The position numbers were made by a program, and so were the translations under genes. A stretch of DNA of 64,000 nt from Karstenula rhodostoma CBS 690.94 (taxonomy: Eukaryota > Ascomycota > Dothideomycetes > Pleosporales > Didymosphaeriaceae): NCBI GenBank assembly GCA_010093485.1, contig MU001497.1, positions 796,513 through 860,512 on the forward strand. Direction: 5' to 3'. Under the pieces are notes generated by a model. It searched no databases. It saw only the letters and a program-made list of their open reading frames with translations, and was not told the DNA's origin. Shown here piece by piece: positions 1 to 10,057 of the stretch (its first letter is position 1; the number at the start of each line of letters is the position of its first letter).

Positions 1-1700
1 TCGATTGCTCAGTGATCAGTGCTGACGGCAATGGCTCGTATGCGCGGCCTTGTAGACATTGTGAGAGTGGACGCGGACGTCAACAACGTCCAGTTGAATG
101 CTGAATCAGCAACGACAGTCCTCTGTGGCACCCCAGAGCAAAACGCCATTGTAAACGATGCCATTTTATCTCTGTTTATTAGGGTCTTTGTGTCGTTGCA
201 TGTATGACGCGTTGATAGTTGTGTGTGCTAATTTCGAATCGCATTGGACTTACCCTACCCAGATCTGAAGCACGACGACACTGGAGAAGTTCTACCGTAT
301 GTATCTGCCCTTAAGCTAAACTTCTAGCCAAATTAAGCAAGCAGCAGATTGGTAGACATATAATTTAGCTAATTAGAACTTAGAAATTTGTTAAGAAAAG
401 ATAATACTAATTGTCTCACTGCCCACCCGATTAGGCTACAAGTTCAGCTTAAGGGCAAATACATACGGTAGACCCTTCATCATCCACTTTACTATCTTCT
501 ACACTCGTAACGAACACTTTGGCTGCACTGCGGATCAATCAAGCCACCAGTGATCTGATCTGTGCTGCGCCATTACACTTAGCGAGAAGTGCCCGAGTAT
601 GGCTCAGGCCCTCTGCATGTGCATCCCACTCTCGTAGAATACTGATTTTCCGGGACTATGCACGTATACTTGCTGTCGGAGATGTCATGGCACTTTGTAT
701 ACAATTGCCAATGGGATGTTGCCAAAGGTCGCCGTTGGGCATCGGAAGAAGATGTCAGAAGGACAGAGAGCAGTAAGGGCATGTCGTCATCAGACATGGC
801 GGCGTGATCAAGTGTGGCTTGGGCGAGCAACGTGAAGCTGAAGTGGGGACTCACGATGATGCGGCCCGGTGATGACCCCAGCCGTGCACAAGGGTAAAGG
901 CCGGGCCTTGTGGCGGCCAAGCCGGACTGGGCCCCCAATCGACGTCGAAATTGACGATGATGCAGAGGGAAATTGGAATGTTGGCTGTTGCACAACAACC
1001 AGCATGGAAGTGTAGACGTGCTACAGGAACACTGCAAGTTGACTTGAAACTCGAGTCTAGCATACCAGACACCGTTGCATCCCTGTCTGAGACAGTGATG
1101 AAGAGGGGGAAGACTCGGCGCCCGACGAGGGGTGCTTTTTTGTGCCTACGTGTCGATTGGCGATCTGCACGGCGTTCTTCTGACTGCTGAGGCTCTTTGC
1201 CAGAGGCCTAGGCCGTGCGGCAGAGCGGTGAGTACACAGTACCTAGAGTTAACGCCCAGCCTCTCTTCCCGAGGCCAATGGAGTCGCAGCGCTATCCGGT
1301 AGGAGTAAGGGTCTCACGAATGGCAACGATCGAGTGACGTCAGATCGCACCTCGGTACACCTCACATGGGCAACGCAGCGCAACTGCCACAAAAATCGCC
1401 CCTTCTTTAAAACGCACTGCGCGCTGTCTGCTGGGCCGCCAAAGACTGACTCGCCGTCGCCGTCGAAGCTTCCGTCATTCAAGAATCCTCACTATTTATC
1501 GACTCTACACGCCATCTGTACCCCATCGCCATTCTCCAGGACCCAAAGGTCGCGCTCGACTACCATCGCGCTATCCCCGTTTCGGCTGCTCGCGGCTTCA
1601 GCAGACTGTCCTCCTCCAATCAGCCCCGCACTCATACGTCAGTCAGCAGCCCGCGCCTCTGCGCAGCCAGCTTTTGTAGCCTGCAGGCAGCCCGCCCAAC
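1..1700. other. Upstream intergenic region with no supported gene
   Basis: No reading frame here shows a good start, splice sites and protein-like composition together; the open frames are short and overlap on both strands. It holds the inverted-repeat element at 286-478. The last 300 bases before 1701 are pyrimidine-rich, as expected of a fungal 5' leader for the gene that starts there. Confidence 0.6.
286..478. repeat. MITE-like inverted-repeat element
   Basis: Bases 292-317 and 446-471 are inverted copies matching at 25 of 26 positions. Similarity continues outward and inward with few mismatches to arms of about 45 bases. The interior (about 318-445) is AT-rich and has no coding potential. 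Short length, long terminal inverted repeats and an AT-rich non-coding core are the hallmarks of a miniature inverted-repeat transposable element. I could not identify a target-site duplication, so the exact ends and the superfamily are unknown. A folded RNA or DNA hairpin is the alternative reading. Confidence 0.6.
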
Positions 1701-3439
1701 ATGTCTGTTCTTGCACTCAAGGCGCTGGACTACGGCGCAGACAAACTCCCGGACAGGATCTTTGAAGCGATTCCGGGCGGCTTCTTTACGCCAGATCACA
1801 AGAAACACCCAAAATCCAAGACCAACCGACGCCCTTTGCGCGACACACGAGGCAAGAGCGAGCAGAGAGACGACCGCGGCAGACGCTCGTCACAGCGCGA
1901 GCGAACTCCGCCGAGCGAATACTCGGGCTACAGCAGCTACAACGACAGCGAATACGAGCGCGATCAGCGCCGTCAGGGTCGCCGCCGCCGTGTAAAGAGC
2001 CTCGGGCGCAGCCTCAGTCGGAGCGCGAGCCGCAGTTTGAGCCGAGGAAGGCACCAGCAGCAGCGCAGCAGCGGTTTTGACGGCGAGAACGACGAGCGCG
2101 CCCAGATGGATCGAGAACGCGCAGACCGTGGGCCTCAGTTCCCTCCTCCTCCTACTTCTGAGTACAGGCAATACAACCCGCAAGAATACGCCTCGCCGCC
2201 GCCGGCCGCGGGTGGTCACTATGACCCATACCGCCGGGCATCCTCGGCCAGACAAGACCATGGGTACCCTCCTCAGGTAAATACCACCACCTCTCGTAGT
2301 CGGAGCGCGACCCTTCCGGATGGCCGCCCTGCGCCGACGCCGCTGCAATTACTGCGGTCAAAGCTCATGAGCAGGTCGCCGTCGAACGTGTCGACTCCGC
2401 TTCTTCCTGTCTCTCCCTTTCCTACTTCTCCCACCATGGAGTCGCTGCGCACCGGCACTCCGCTTGGTGCTTCGTTTTCACCCTCTTATGAGCCGCCTCT
2501 TGCGGCTCTGCTCAGCCGTCCAGCTACTAACTCACCTCAGCCAACATCTCAGACAGCCGCGCGATACACACCAGGTGCTGGATACGCTCCATCTCCTGTG
2601 AATGTAGGCTCGCCCATACCTCCGCCACCCAACAATGGGTACTCGCCATACAATCCCGCCGACTACGCCTCCTCGAACGCAGGCTACCCTGCTCCGGGGA
2701 ATACCTATCCGTCTCCACCGCCGTTCTATCGTCAATCGTCGCGTTCACAGCCCTCGCTAGCCCAGTACCCGTATCCGGACAACCAGGTCGCTGCGTATGA
2801 CTCGCCTCCCGACCGCCATGGCAGCTCCTCGTCCTCGCGTCGTCACCGCCATAGGGGTGACAGGCGGCACAGGGCAAGGTCTGCTGGTCAGCATGGTCGC
2901 TCTCGTAGCCGAGTCACTGACAAGTTCCGTGACAGGTTTGAGAGCATAGACCTGCAGGACAAAAACTTGGCGGCTTCGGTGGGAGGTGCGTTAGCGGGAG
3001 GACTGGCTGGCAGGGCTGTTGGACATGGAACGCTAAGTACTCTTATAGGAGCAGGTATCGGTGCATTCGGCGGCAGAGAACTTGAGAAGAGGCACGACAA
3101 GTAAGTGGAGCTGCGTGGAGTTGGCGGTATGGGCTTTGGAGCGTTGAGCATTGGCGTTGATTGACGTTACACCGCGGACTTTCCTTGGAACTTCTTACTG
3201 ATTCACCATCTCTCTCGCACAGGAAAAAAGGTGGCTCGACAACGCAGGCGCGAGAACAACGTGGTCGGAGCCGGTCCAGAAGTCGTAGTAGACGAGGCTA
3301 TTCTAGGTCTCCATCCCGCGATCGAAGGCGCAACGATCGGTACAGCGAAGACAGCCACAGTGACTCTGACTCTGACAGCCGCCGGGCTGCAAGGAGAAGG
3401 AGACGGCGTAACCGCAGCCGACGCGACTCAGATTACTAA
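1701..3439 (+). CDS. RS-rich protein with glycine-zipper segment
   Basis: Two exons, 1701-3100 and 3223-3439, give 538 residues; the 122-nt intron has a GTAAGT donor and a CAG acceptor, and frame is kept. The start ATG follows a CCCAAC context. Residues 1-130 are rich in Arg, Ser and acidic residues, and 130-400 are proline, tyrosine and serine rich and probably disordered. Around 425-455 lies a glycine-zipper run (GGALAGGLAGRAVGHG) of the type seen in short membrane-embedded 2TM segments. The tail encoded by exon 2 is an RS-dipeptide and arginine-rich stretch. Fungal proteins of this layout are uncharacterised. The glycine zipper suggests membrane association and the RS tracts suggest phosphorylation or nucleic-acid contact; both are inference. 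Confidence 0.8.
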
Positions 3440-4408
3440 CGATTTTACGTTTTCTCTAAGTGTATCACGTTCTTCATTGCCATGGTAGTCCTTTGTCGGC
3501 TTGGATTTCCTTTTTTCTTTTGAACCTGTTCATGAATTTCACTCACGACTTCACGACTCATGACGGATAGAGCAAAGCTTTGTATCAAACTTGGGCGGGC
3601 GTGGCATGGTAGTCGGCTTGCCTTCCTTTCCTTGTCTAGCGGTAGCGCAATTCACCGCAGGTTTTGCGATTGGCATCGTCGGAGCAGCTCCGACGGCAAC
3701 GTCGGCTAAGTCGCGTGGCCGCCCTGAGACTGCAAGTGGGGAAAGGAGACAAGTCATGCAGCTGCGCTTGCTGAGCTTTGGGTTGAAATTGCGGGTTGGC
3801 AAAGAATTCTTGAGCACTGTACATTACAATCAATAGCATCAACCATTTGCCACATGCCACGTCTGCTGCATCTGGAGGAGGAAAATTTCGCCTCAAGTTT
3901 TGCACGCCGAATCCGCCCGCGATGGAAACTGCGCCGGCAATGCCGTGTGAGGCACGTGGCATACCAGTGCTCGGAGGATACACGAGCGCTCCAAACGCCA
4001 ACGCCTCGCCTCGGGTGCTAACGCTTGTAGTCTGTTTCTAAAGCTCTTCTAGAATGTTGCTCACCTTCTAGAAGAACAGCTAGCTCTGCGCGCGTGAACC
4101 TCACTGGCCAAACGCTTCCATATTTTTGGTCGTGGTCGCGTGAAACATGATCGATCACCGGAGGTGGGCCCGTGGATGCGAAAGGGGCGTGTGTGGCGCG
4201 CGCGTCATGGCGTGCAGTCCCTATCGCGAGGGTATAGAACGTCGAGGGGTCCGGTGAGAGATGGCGAACTTTTGTTCTTATCATTTCTTGAGTGCAAGGA
4301 TTTGATCTCGTGGCCTCCTGGTTCCCGAAGTCGCTTCAGCCTGTGTCTACCGAGAATCAAACACCAAGACCACACTTTTTGTTTAATCTATACAGAGCGG
4401 TTGGAGAT
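3440..4408. other. Intergenic region with HSE-like hairpin
   Basis: No gene is supported. The open frames on both strands lack introns, recognisable domains and good starts. The only structured element is the double TTCTAGAA dyad at 4045-4075, described separately. Confidence 0.6.
4045..4075. promoter_or_regulatory. Paired heat-shock-element-like dyads in a hairpin
   Basis: TTCTAGAA occurs at 4047-4054 and again at 4066-4073. Each fits the heat shock factor core nTTCnnGAAn. The flanks make a perfect 10-bp inverted repeat, TCTTCTAGAA and TTCTAGAAGA, around an 11-nt loop. It lies about 330 bases before the start codon at 4409. HSF binding is inferred only from motif match. Confidence 0.4.
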
Positions 4409-5323
4409 ATGTTCGAAGAGAAACATGCCATTCATGGAGGTCAAGGGCGGGTCAGGAGCCTCTTCCTCGATGCCATGCCCGCAGAATTGCGTGTGATGGT
4501 GTACGAAACTTTGCTTGTCGGCTCCGACCCTATCACTGCACTTCCTGGAGAGCAGACGGATAAGATGCAAGGGCTCGATCTCTCGCTTCTCCGCGTCAAC
4601 CGCCAAATTCACGACGAAGCTGCCGCTGTCTTCTATTGCAAGAACACGATCTGTATCCGCCCAGGGAAAGGGAAAGACCTATGCAGCGGTGTGCCTGCGC
4701 CGCGGTACCTCCATTTAGTTCGGCATTTGAAGGTCGAAGGACTTCATCGTCCGGATACCCCAGGCAAGGCGTGGGCGAAGGAACTGGGCGGTCTTGGGGA
4801 GGAAGAAGAAGGGAATCACGAGAATGAGAGATACCGTGCGCCTTCATCCCGACTGTTAGGATCAACCCGACTAACAAACCCCACAGTATCAACCCTCACA
4901 ACTCTCCTCCCTCAACTCCGCGGCCTCCACACCCTCCACCTCACCATCACCCCACCCGACCGCCTCTCTTCCAAATCCGTCCTCGCCGCGCTCCTCTCTT
5001 TGAAACAAGCGCTCCCTTCCATGCTCGCCAGCCTTGCACCTTCGGTCCCAATCCTCCTCAGCTTCGAGTTCGACGACTGCTACTGCCGCTTGCACGTAAG
5101 CCCGGAACTTCTGGCCAGGGACTGCCTGCTCGTAGTGGCGTGCCAGGTGTTGTTTTGGAAGAGCCACTTGCGGGTTGAGACGATGGTGAGGAAGGCGAGG
5201 GGTGGGACGTTGGTGGAGAAGGGTGGGAGGACGGATCTGGGACCGTTGGTTGGGGAGGGAGTAGGTAAGGTGGTAGAGACGGGGAAGGGGGTTGATGGGT
5301 TGATTGGAAGGTTGGTGGGGTAG
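4409..5323 (+). CDS. F-box/2EXR-like domain protein
   Basis: The first in-frame ATG is at 4409; the frame is open upstream to 4292 but only with non-ATG codons. The N-terminal region contains FLDAMPAELRVMVYETLL followed about 40 residues later by LSLLRVNRQIHDEAAAVFY. This is the layout of the many fungal F-box/2EXR-type proteins, in which a leucine-rich 'LP.ELR..IY..LL' helix is followed by 'LLRVNRQI..EA...FY'. Read straight through it encodes 304 residues. However, 4836-4886 (51 nt, GTGCGC donor, CTAAC branch, CCACAG acceptor) is a well-formed in-frame intron, so the mature protein is probably 287 residues. True F-box members recruit substrates to SCF ubiquitin ligases; no substrate can be predicted here. 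Confidence 0.75.
   Translation: MFEEKHAIHGGQGRVRSLFLDAMPAELRVMVYETLLVGSDPITALPGEQTDKMQGLDLSLLRVNRQIHDEAAAVFYCKNTICIRPGKGKDLCSGVPAPRYLHLVRHLKVEGLHRPDTPGKAWAKELGGLGEEEEGNHENERYRAPSSRLLGSTRLTNPTVSTLTTLLPQLRGLHTLHLTITPPDRLSSKSVLAALLSLKQALPSMLASLAPSVPILLSFEFDDCYCRLHVSPELLARDCLLVVACQVLFWKSHLRVETMVRKARGGTLVEKGGRTDLGPLVGEGVGKVVETGKGVDGLIGRLVG
4836..4886 (+). other. Probable in-frame 51-nt intron
   Basis: A GTGCGC donor, a CTAAC branch sequence and an ACCCCACAG acceptor lie inside the coding frame of the F-box-like gene. The length is divisible by three and there is no stop codon. Removal joins codons for Tyr, Leu and Ser without a shift. Retention would add 17 residues. Confidence 0.55.
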
Positions 5324-5709
5324 AGAGGGAGTCGTTGGGAAGAACGTGTTGAGGTATAGGGTGTACCCCACACTTTTGGCGAAGCACCGTATAAGGCTTT
5401 TTAACGAGCAGTCATGATATTTTCTGAAGCGAATGACGATAAGTGTATTTGTTGTATAGCGGAGTATAGGTGCCAAATTGTATGGTCAAGCACCGTATGG
5501 ATTCACTGAGTGGTACACCACCTCCTTGTGACCACTTAGAACTAAGTAATCTGACTTCAGTTGCCCTAAACGCATAGCCTAGGAGTTTCCAACCTCAACA
5601 CAAAGGAACTCAAAATTGCCCTCTTCATAGCGTGCTTCAGACACTTATTTTCCACCATACTTTTTGATTCGAAAGCAGTAAAAGAACGCATTGATCACAA
5701 CACTACGCA
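5324..5709. other. Short intergenic region
   Basis: Lower in G+C than the flanking genes. A short direct repeat, AAGCACCGTAT, occurs near 5382 and 5489. Nothing else is recognisable; it should hold the 3' end of the F-box-like gene and the promoter of the repeat-protein gene. Confidence 0.5.
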
Positions 5710-6809
5710 ATGGGAAATTATCATTCTTCCAGATTTCACCCCAAGAGGTCTCGCTCTTCCAATGTAGACTCCCAAAGGTCTCATTCTTCCGAGACGAACT
5801 TGCAGCAGTCTTATTCTTCCGAAGTAGATGTGCAGGGGTTTTATTCTTCCGAGGACAACGTGCAGGAATCTCATCTTCGCGAAGAGGACATATCGGAGTC
5901 TGATTCTTCCGAAGTGGGCTTCCAGACTCATTTTCTGCAGGCGTTCCAAAGGGCACTTGACGGAAGTAGACGTGCAAGACTCTCAGAAGTAAACTCCCTG
6001 AGATTCTATCCGTCTTCCAATGGGGACGCCCCGCCGCCATACTCCAGCTCACCCTCCGACCTAACATTGAATTCCGCCAGCGCAGCTTCTCCGCCCCGAC
6101 GCCAACCTTCTTCAACACCACGGCGTAATTAGTTGGAACATCTACGAATGTATCTGATTGAGATCATCACGTACACGCTGGGAGTAGACTTGAAGATAAT
6201 ATGTCAGGGACTCCTGCGAGACGAGAACTTCACCACCATCAACGATGAAGAAGTCAACTCACTCCTTACCAATGAGCAAGAGGAGGAGCTCTTTAAAATA
6301 GCCACCATACTTCTCAACATGCGCCAGAAACACATGTCCAAACAATGGTACTTGACGCTCGACAGCGAACGAGAGGCGATACGCGCTCAGGTTATAAGAC
6401 CTACAAAACACATCACCAACAAAATTGACATAGAATGTATATTAGACTTGCTATCCACATACGCAGAGTACGTTTTTGACTTCGTTGTTGGCTCTTCCTA
6501 CACACCGATTCACCACTGATCAATAACAGGCATCGATACGATCCGCTTAAACACAAATGTACTGCGGTATCGCTACCCACGTCGGATCGCGAGCAGCTGA
6601 AAAACTCGCTGGTAGCGATTGCGGCCGTGATCAACACCATGTGCCATAAAGAGAGCGCTCGACTCATCTTAGGCCAAGCACTTGCTGATTGGGAAGAGAA
6701 ACTGAACATCAAAAACCTGGAGGCGAACGACCATGGTAGATGGAGAACTGGGCCGAGTCATAGAACGTTTCGGGACATCTTCAGAGATTTGGGCGGAACT
6801 TGTTATTGA
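5710..6809 (+). CDS. Orphan protein with seven 10-residue repeats
   Basis: Three exons, 5710-6124, 6185-6467 and 6530-6809, give 325 residues. Intron 1 (60 nt, GTAATT, CTGAT branch, GGAG acceptor) removes an in-frame TAG at 6130-6132. Intron 2 (62 nt) has a strong GTACGT donor and CTGAT then CAATAACAG. Residues 2-71 are seven tandem decapeptides, consensus Q-x-S-[HY]-S-S-E-x-[DN]-V, encoded by 30-bp units. The start MGNYHS fits an N-myristoylation signal (Gly2, Ser6). PPPY at 108-111 fits a WW-domain (Rsp5-type) ligand. The C-terminal 190 residues look helical and globular but match no family I recognise. No signal peptide or membrane segment is visible. Because intron 1 is only moderately strong, a pseudogene interrupted by TAG is the alternative. 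Confidence 0.6.
5713..5922 (+). repeat. Seven 30-bp coding tandem repeats
   Basis: Seven 30-bp units in phase with the reading frame each carry the core CATTCTTCCGA or a close variant. The serine pair at positions 5-6 of the decapeptide is kept in six units; the fifth repeat after the first is the most diverged (His-Leu-Arg). The outer units are more degenerate than the middle ones, as expected of an older minisatellite. Confidence 0.85.
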
Positions 6810-9800
6810 TGTGGGCGGTCAGTTGTGGGCGACACTTCCGCCCAACTGTCTCAGTCATTCTTTCACGATGAATGCCTAATCGGCACATGCGGAAGCAAAA
6901 CTGCATGACTTTGTGACGTGGTGGCTAGGCTGTGAGAGGGAAGGGTGGAGTAGCTTCTCTGAAAAGCACGGGTAGAGACTTATAAGCGGTGCATGTGGAG
7001 GTTCTGCTAGTTTTGAAACAGATATCATTTGTTCGGCTACGTCTACGTTTTGAGCACAGTGAGTCACCACAGGCTAGGTAATGCAGAGGCCTACTTTACA
7101 TACTGTTGGTGACTTTTTACTACAGTTTATATCTGCAATGATACAATGTGCAACGATCTCTCGCGGAACACTTAAGATGCGTGTCGCATGGAGTCGGGCT
7201 ACAGATCGAAAGCTCAATCTCTTTTCTCTTCCGAAATATTGTGAAGCGCCTCAATCCCCTTGGACGTCCGTGTCTGTCTCCATTGACCTAGTGGAAAAGC
7301 TGTTTACATTCCATTCATCGTTCCACGGGCAAACCACGATCGGATCTCTCTACATTTTCCATCAACATTGGTACTATATTGCTTCGAAGCCAACATACAG
7401 GGACCTATTACTACCAATATTAGGGTGGGCTAACTAACTTGTTACAATAGAATTCTGATATCGTCTTCAAAGGCTTCGGATAACAGATTCCTACACGGCA
7501 CGTCCAGACAAGCCGAAATGATATCCTTTCCAACAAAGTCATAACAAGACTAAACTCACTATATTCGGAACACTTCTTAAGATCTCACTGATATCTATTT
7601 ATGTGGAACCAACTCTCCTGGACTGGACCTGGTACTGGTGCCTTCTTCTTCTGGTGGCTCCTCTTTCATGTATATTAAGATAGATAGCAGTATGTAGCTG
7701 CAAATGCCTGACTTGAAGCAGCTCAACGCTCGACGATGATGCTCTAGGGCCGATGTGAAGCACTTTCCGAACGGTAACTGCTGCTCGTCGTTTCAATCCT
7801 CACGGCCCTACTCAATATGGCCGTCGTGTGGGTTCTCAATCCAAAGTGGTCTCTAGCGTCTATCAGCCACGTGCCGTTTTCCATTCACAGCGACCGAAAC
7901 GACGGCTAAACTCCGTAGCGCGTGCGGCTCTTCCGCATTAGCAAAAGCCAAAAAACACTCGACTTATCAGGTGCACTAGCTGCGCGTGGCGACGCTGCGG
8001 AGATTTGGTTGCTGAGGGAGCTTCGGACTTTAAAAGTGGGCCGAAGCTCTTCGCTTTTGCAACCCCGAAGTCTGGTCATGGTCATCAGCGCTGAGACACG
8101 TGGTAGGCATGCATGCTGTCACGCTCTGAACATGGTTATACCTGTCGCGGTGTTTGCCGTGACTGTCGTGTGGGTCGCCAATTGTTGACAATGCATCCTG
8201 TATGGGGAAATGGCTTGGAACGCTCGGTCGCCGGACGGTACTTGGGAACGCTGTCAGCGCGTCACGGCATTAGCGGATAAGATTCAATATGGCCTGTCTG
8301 CACTTGATTAACATTGTTGAAAGATTCAGCCTGCGTTGCTCAGTGACAAGTTCAATATATATCCTAGCATCGACTACAGCATGCAGGTTGCAGCGGGGGA
8401 TGCACCTAGGAGCGGGAGACCTAAGAGCGGGGGGCCCCAGTTCATCGGAGAATATACCTCGGAGTCCGGCCTGCTTCTGGACAATGTTTCGCGCAAGAAT
8501 GCCTAATTCGGCCCTGAAATACCCTGATAGACCACGTGCGATGGATACATGGTCGTCTTCTATGGTCTCAGGACCGCGAGGAAAAGTAAGCTCTACCGTG
8601 TAGACACCAGAGCACCTGGCGCTAGATACTAGACTTCCTATGGTAGGCTTTCACGCCGATTTGTGCACGGTGGGAAGACTATGATGAAGTTGTAAGTTGG
8701 TAGATAGATAATAGAGAGCCACTACAAGTCGTGTAATCCCAGTACGAGTAGCTAGCTCCTACACGCAACCAAAGACGTGGGATCAAGTGCGAAAAATACT
8801 ACCCTTCTGTCAGCCACTGCACGGTGCGGCGCGGGCAGATGGACAGGACAGAGTATGCATCTGCACATGGGGATGAAAGAGGAACCAGGACGATGATGAG
8901 AGAAAGTCTCTGGGCTCGAGGCACAGCGTACCTCTCTAACCGTGATATGAAGGTGACATCATAACTGTCGGGTATTGCCTTTGGGGTGGATAGTGGACCG
9001 TTCCGAAGGCGTGGTTAAGATGCTCACGGTACGAAGCCAGCATACGCTAGTCACTCGGGATCCGGTAAAGCAACGCAGCAGTCGTTGAGACTTGAACATC
9101 AGTGGCTGACCAGTGTCCACAAAGGCGGAAGCGTACAAAGACCATATGCGAAGAAGCCATGTGTCAAACTTGTCCAGCTTCATTGTGGCTGGGGGCCAAG
9201 ACATGCAGCGCGGCGTGAGTGGTTCGAGGCTGCGGCGCGTACAAATGAAGTCGTTTAACACATCTGCCAAGAGGAATAGTTTTGTCATAGAAGCAGGACG
9301 TGTTTCTGGAGGCATGTCATTGTACGGGCACTGTACGCATCGATCGCCGGTGTGTGGGGTGCCTCGAGGACGAGGATGCGAGGGACCGTGCGTCACGTCA
9401 TCACTCCCGGAGCAAAGCGTCTTTTCCAGCGGGATGCGCATCCCGTGACTGCCTTGTTGCTGCTGCTCCAGAGCACTGGTGCACCTCGGAACATGAAACA
9501 CATGCACTGCGGAAGACCCAGTTCCAGTGGCGTGTGCGGCCCAGGCTTCTGGAGAGGTGGAGAGGTGGGTGCAAAGTGCGGGCTCGGGGTACTCGATAAC
9601 TGCCTATTTTTGACGCAAACCCAAGCCCCCAGCCCAGCCTGGGATTAGACATGGATCCGCACATCCTCAAGCATCCCTCCGCATCCACCCTGGCGGTGTC
9701 CGAAGCGTCAACACCTTTGCCCGACTCTCGCTGCGCGCCTGCGTCTATGTGTAGCCATGCCTCTGTCCTGTGGGCGGCGGCGGCGGCGCGACAATGGTTG

Positions 9801-10057
9801 CCTGCGCTGTGCCCGGCCATGTCCACAGCATTAAGTCCCGCGACGCCTGCTTTTCTGGACCTCCATTGTCTTCCGCATCTCGAGTCTTTGTCTTCCATTG
9901 TTATGGCAATACCAACCCTTCTGATCTCAGCCCCAGTCTAGCGCGCCACTCCGCCCGCACCCTGTCTTGCTCAGCTGCATGGTCCACCAGTCCACTCAGC
10001 CTAGGCTACTGCTATTTTGGATCCTGCATTTGTAGACTTGCTTGCTACCCTGCCACG
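6810..10057. other. Long intergenic region, no supported gene
   Basis: About 3.2 kb without a gene I can support. A 118-codon ATG frame at 7081-7437 and a 104-codon frame at 8289-8603 have no splice context or recognisable domain. Directly after the repeat-protein gene, 6820-6831 and 6839-6848 form a bulged stem (CAGTTGTGGGCG with CGCCCAACTG) that could be a 3' RNA structure. The last 300 bases are pyrimidine-rich and should be the leader of the gene at 10058. Confidence 0.5.

Noticed and set aside
7081..7437. 118-codon ATG open frame in the 6.8-10 kb gap
   Set aside because: No domain, no signal peptide, no splice context; plausible by chance in AT-richer DNA.
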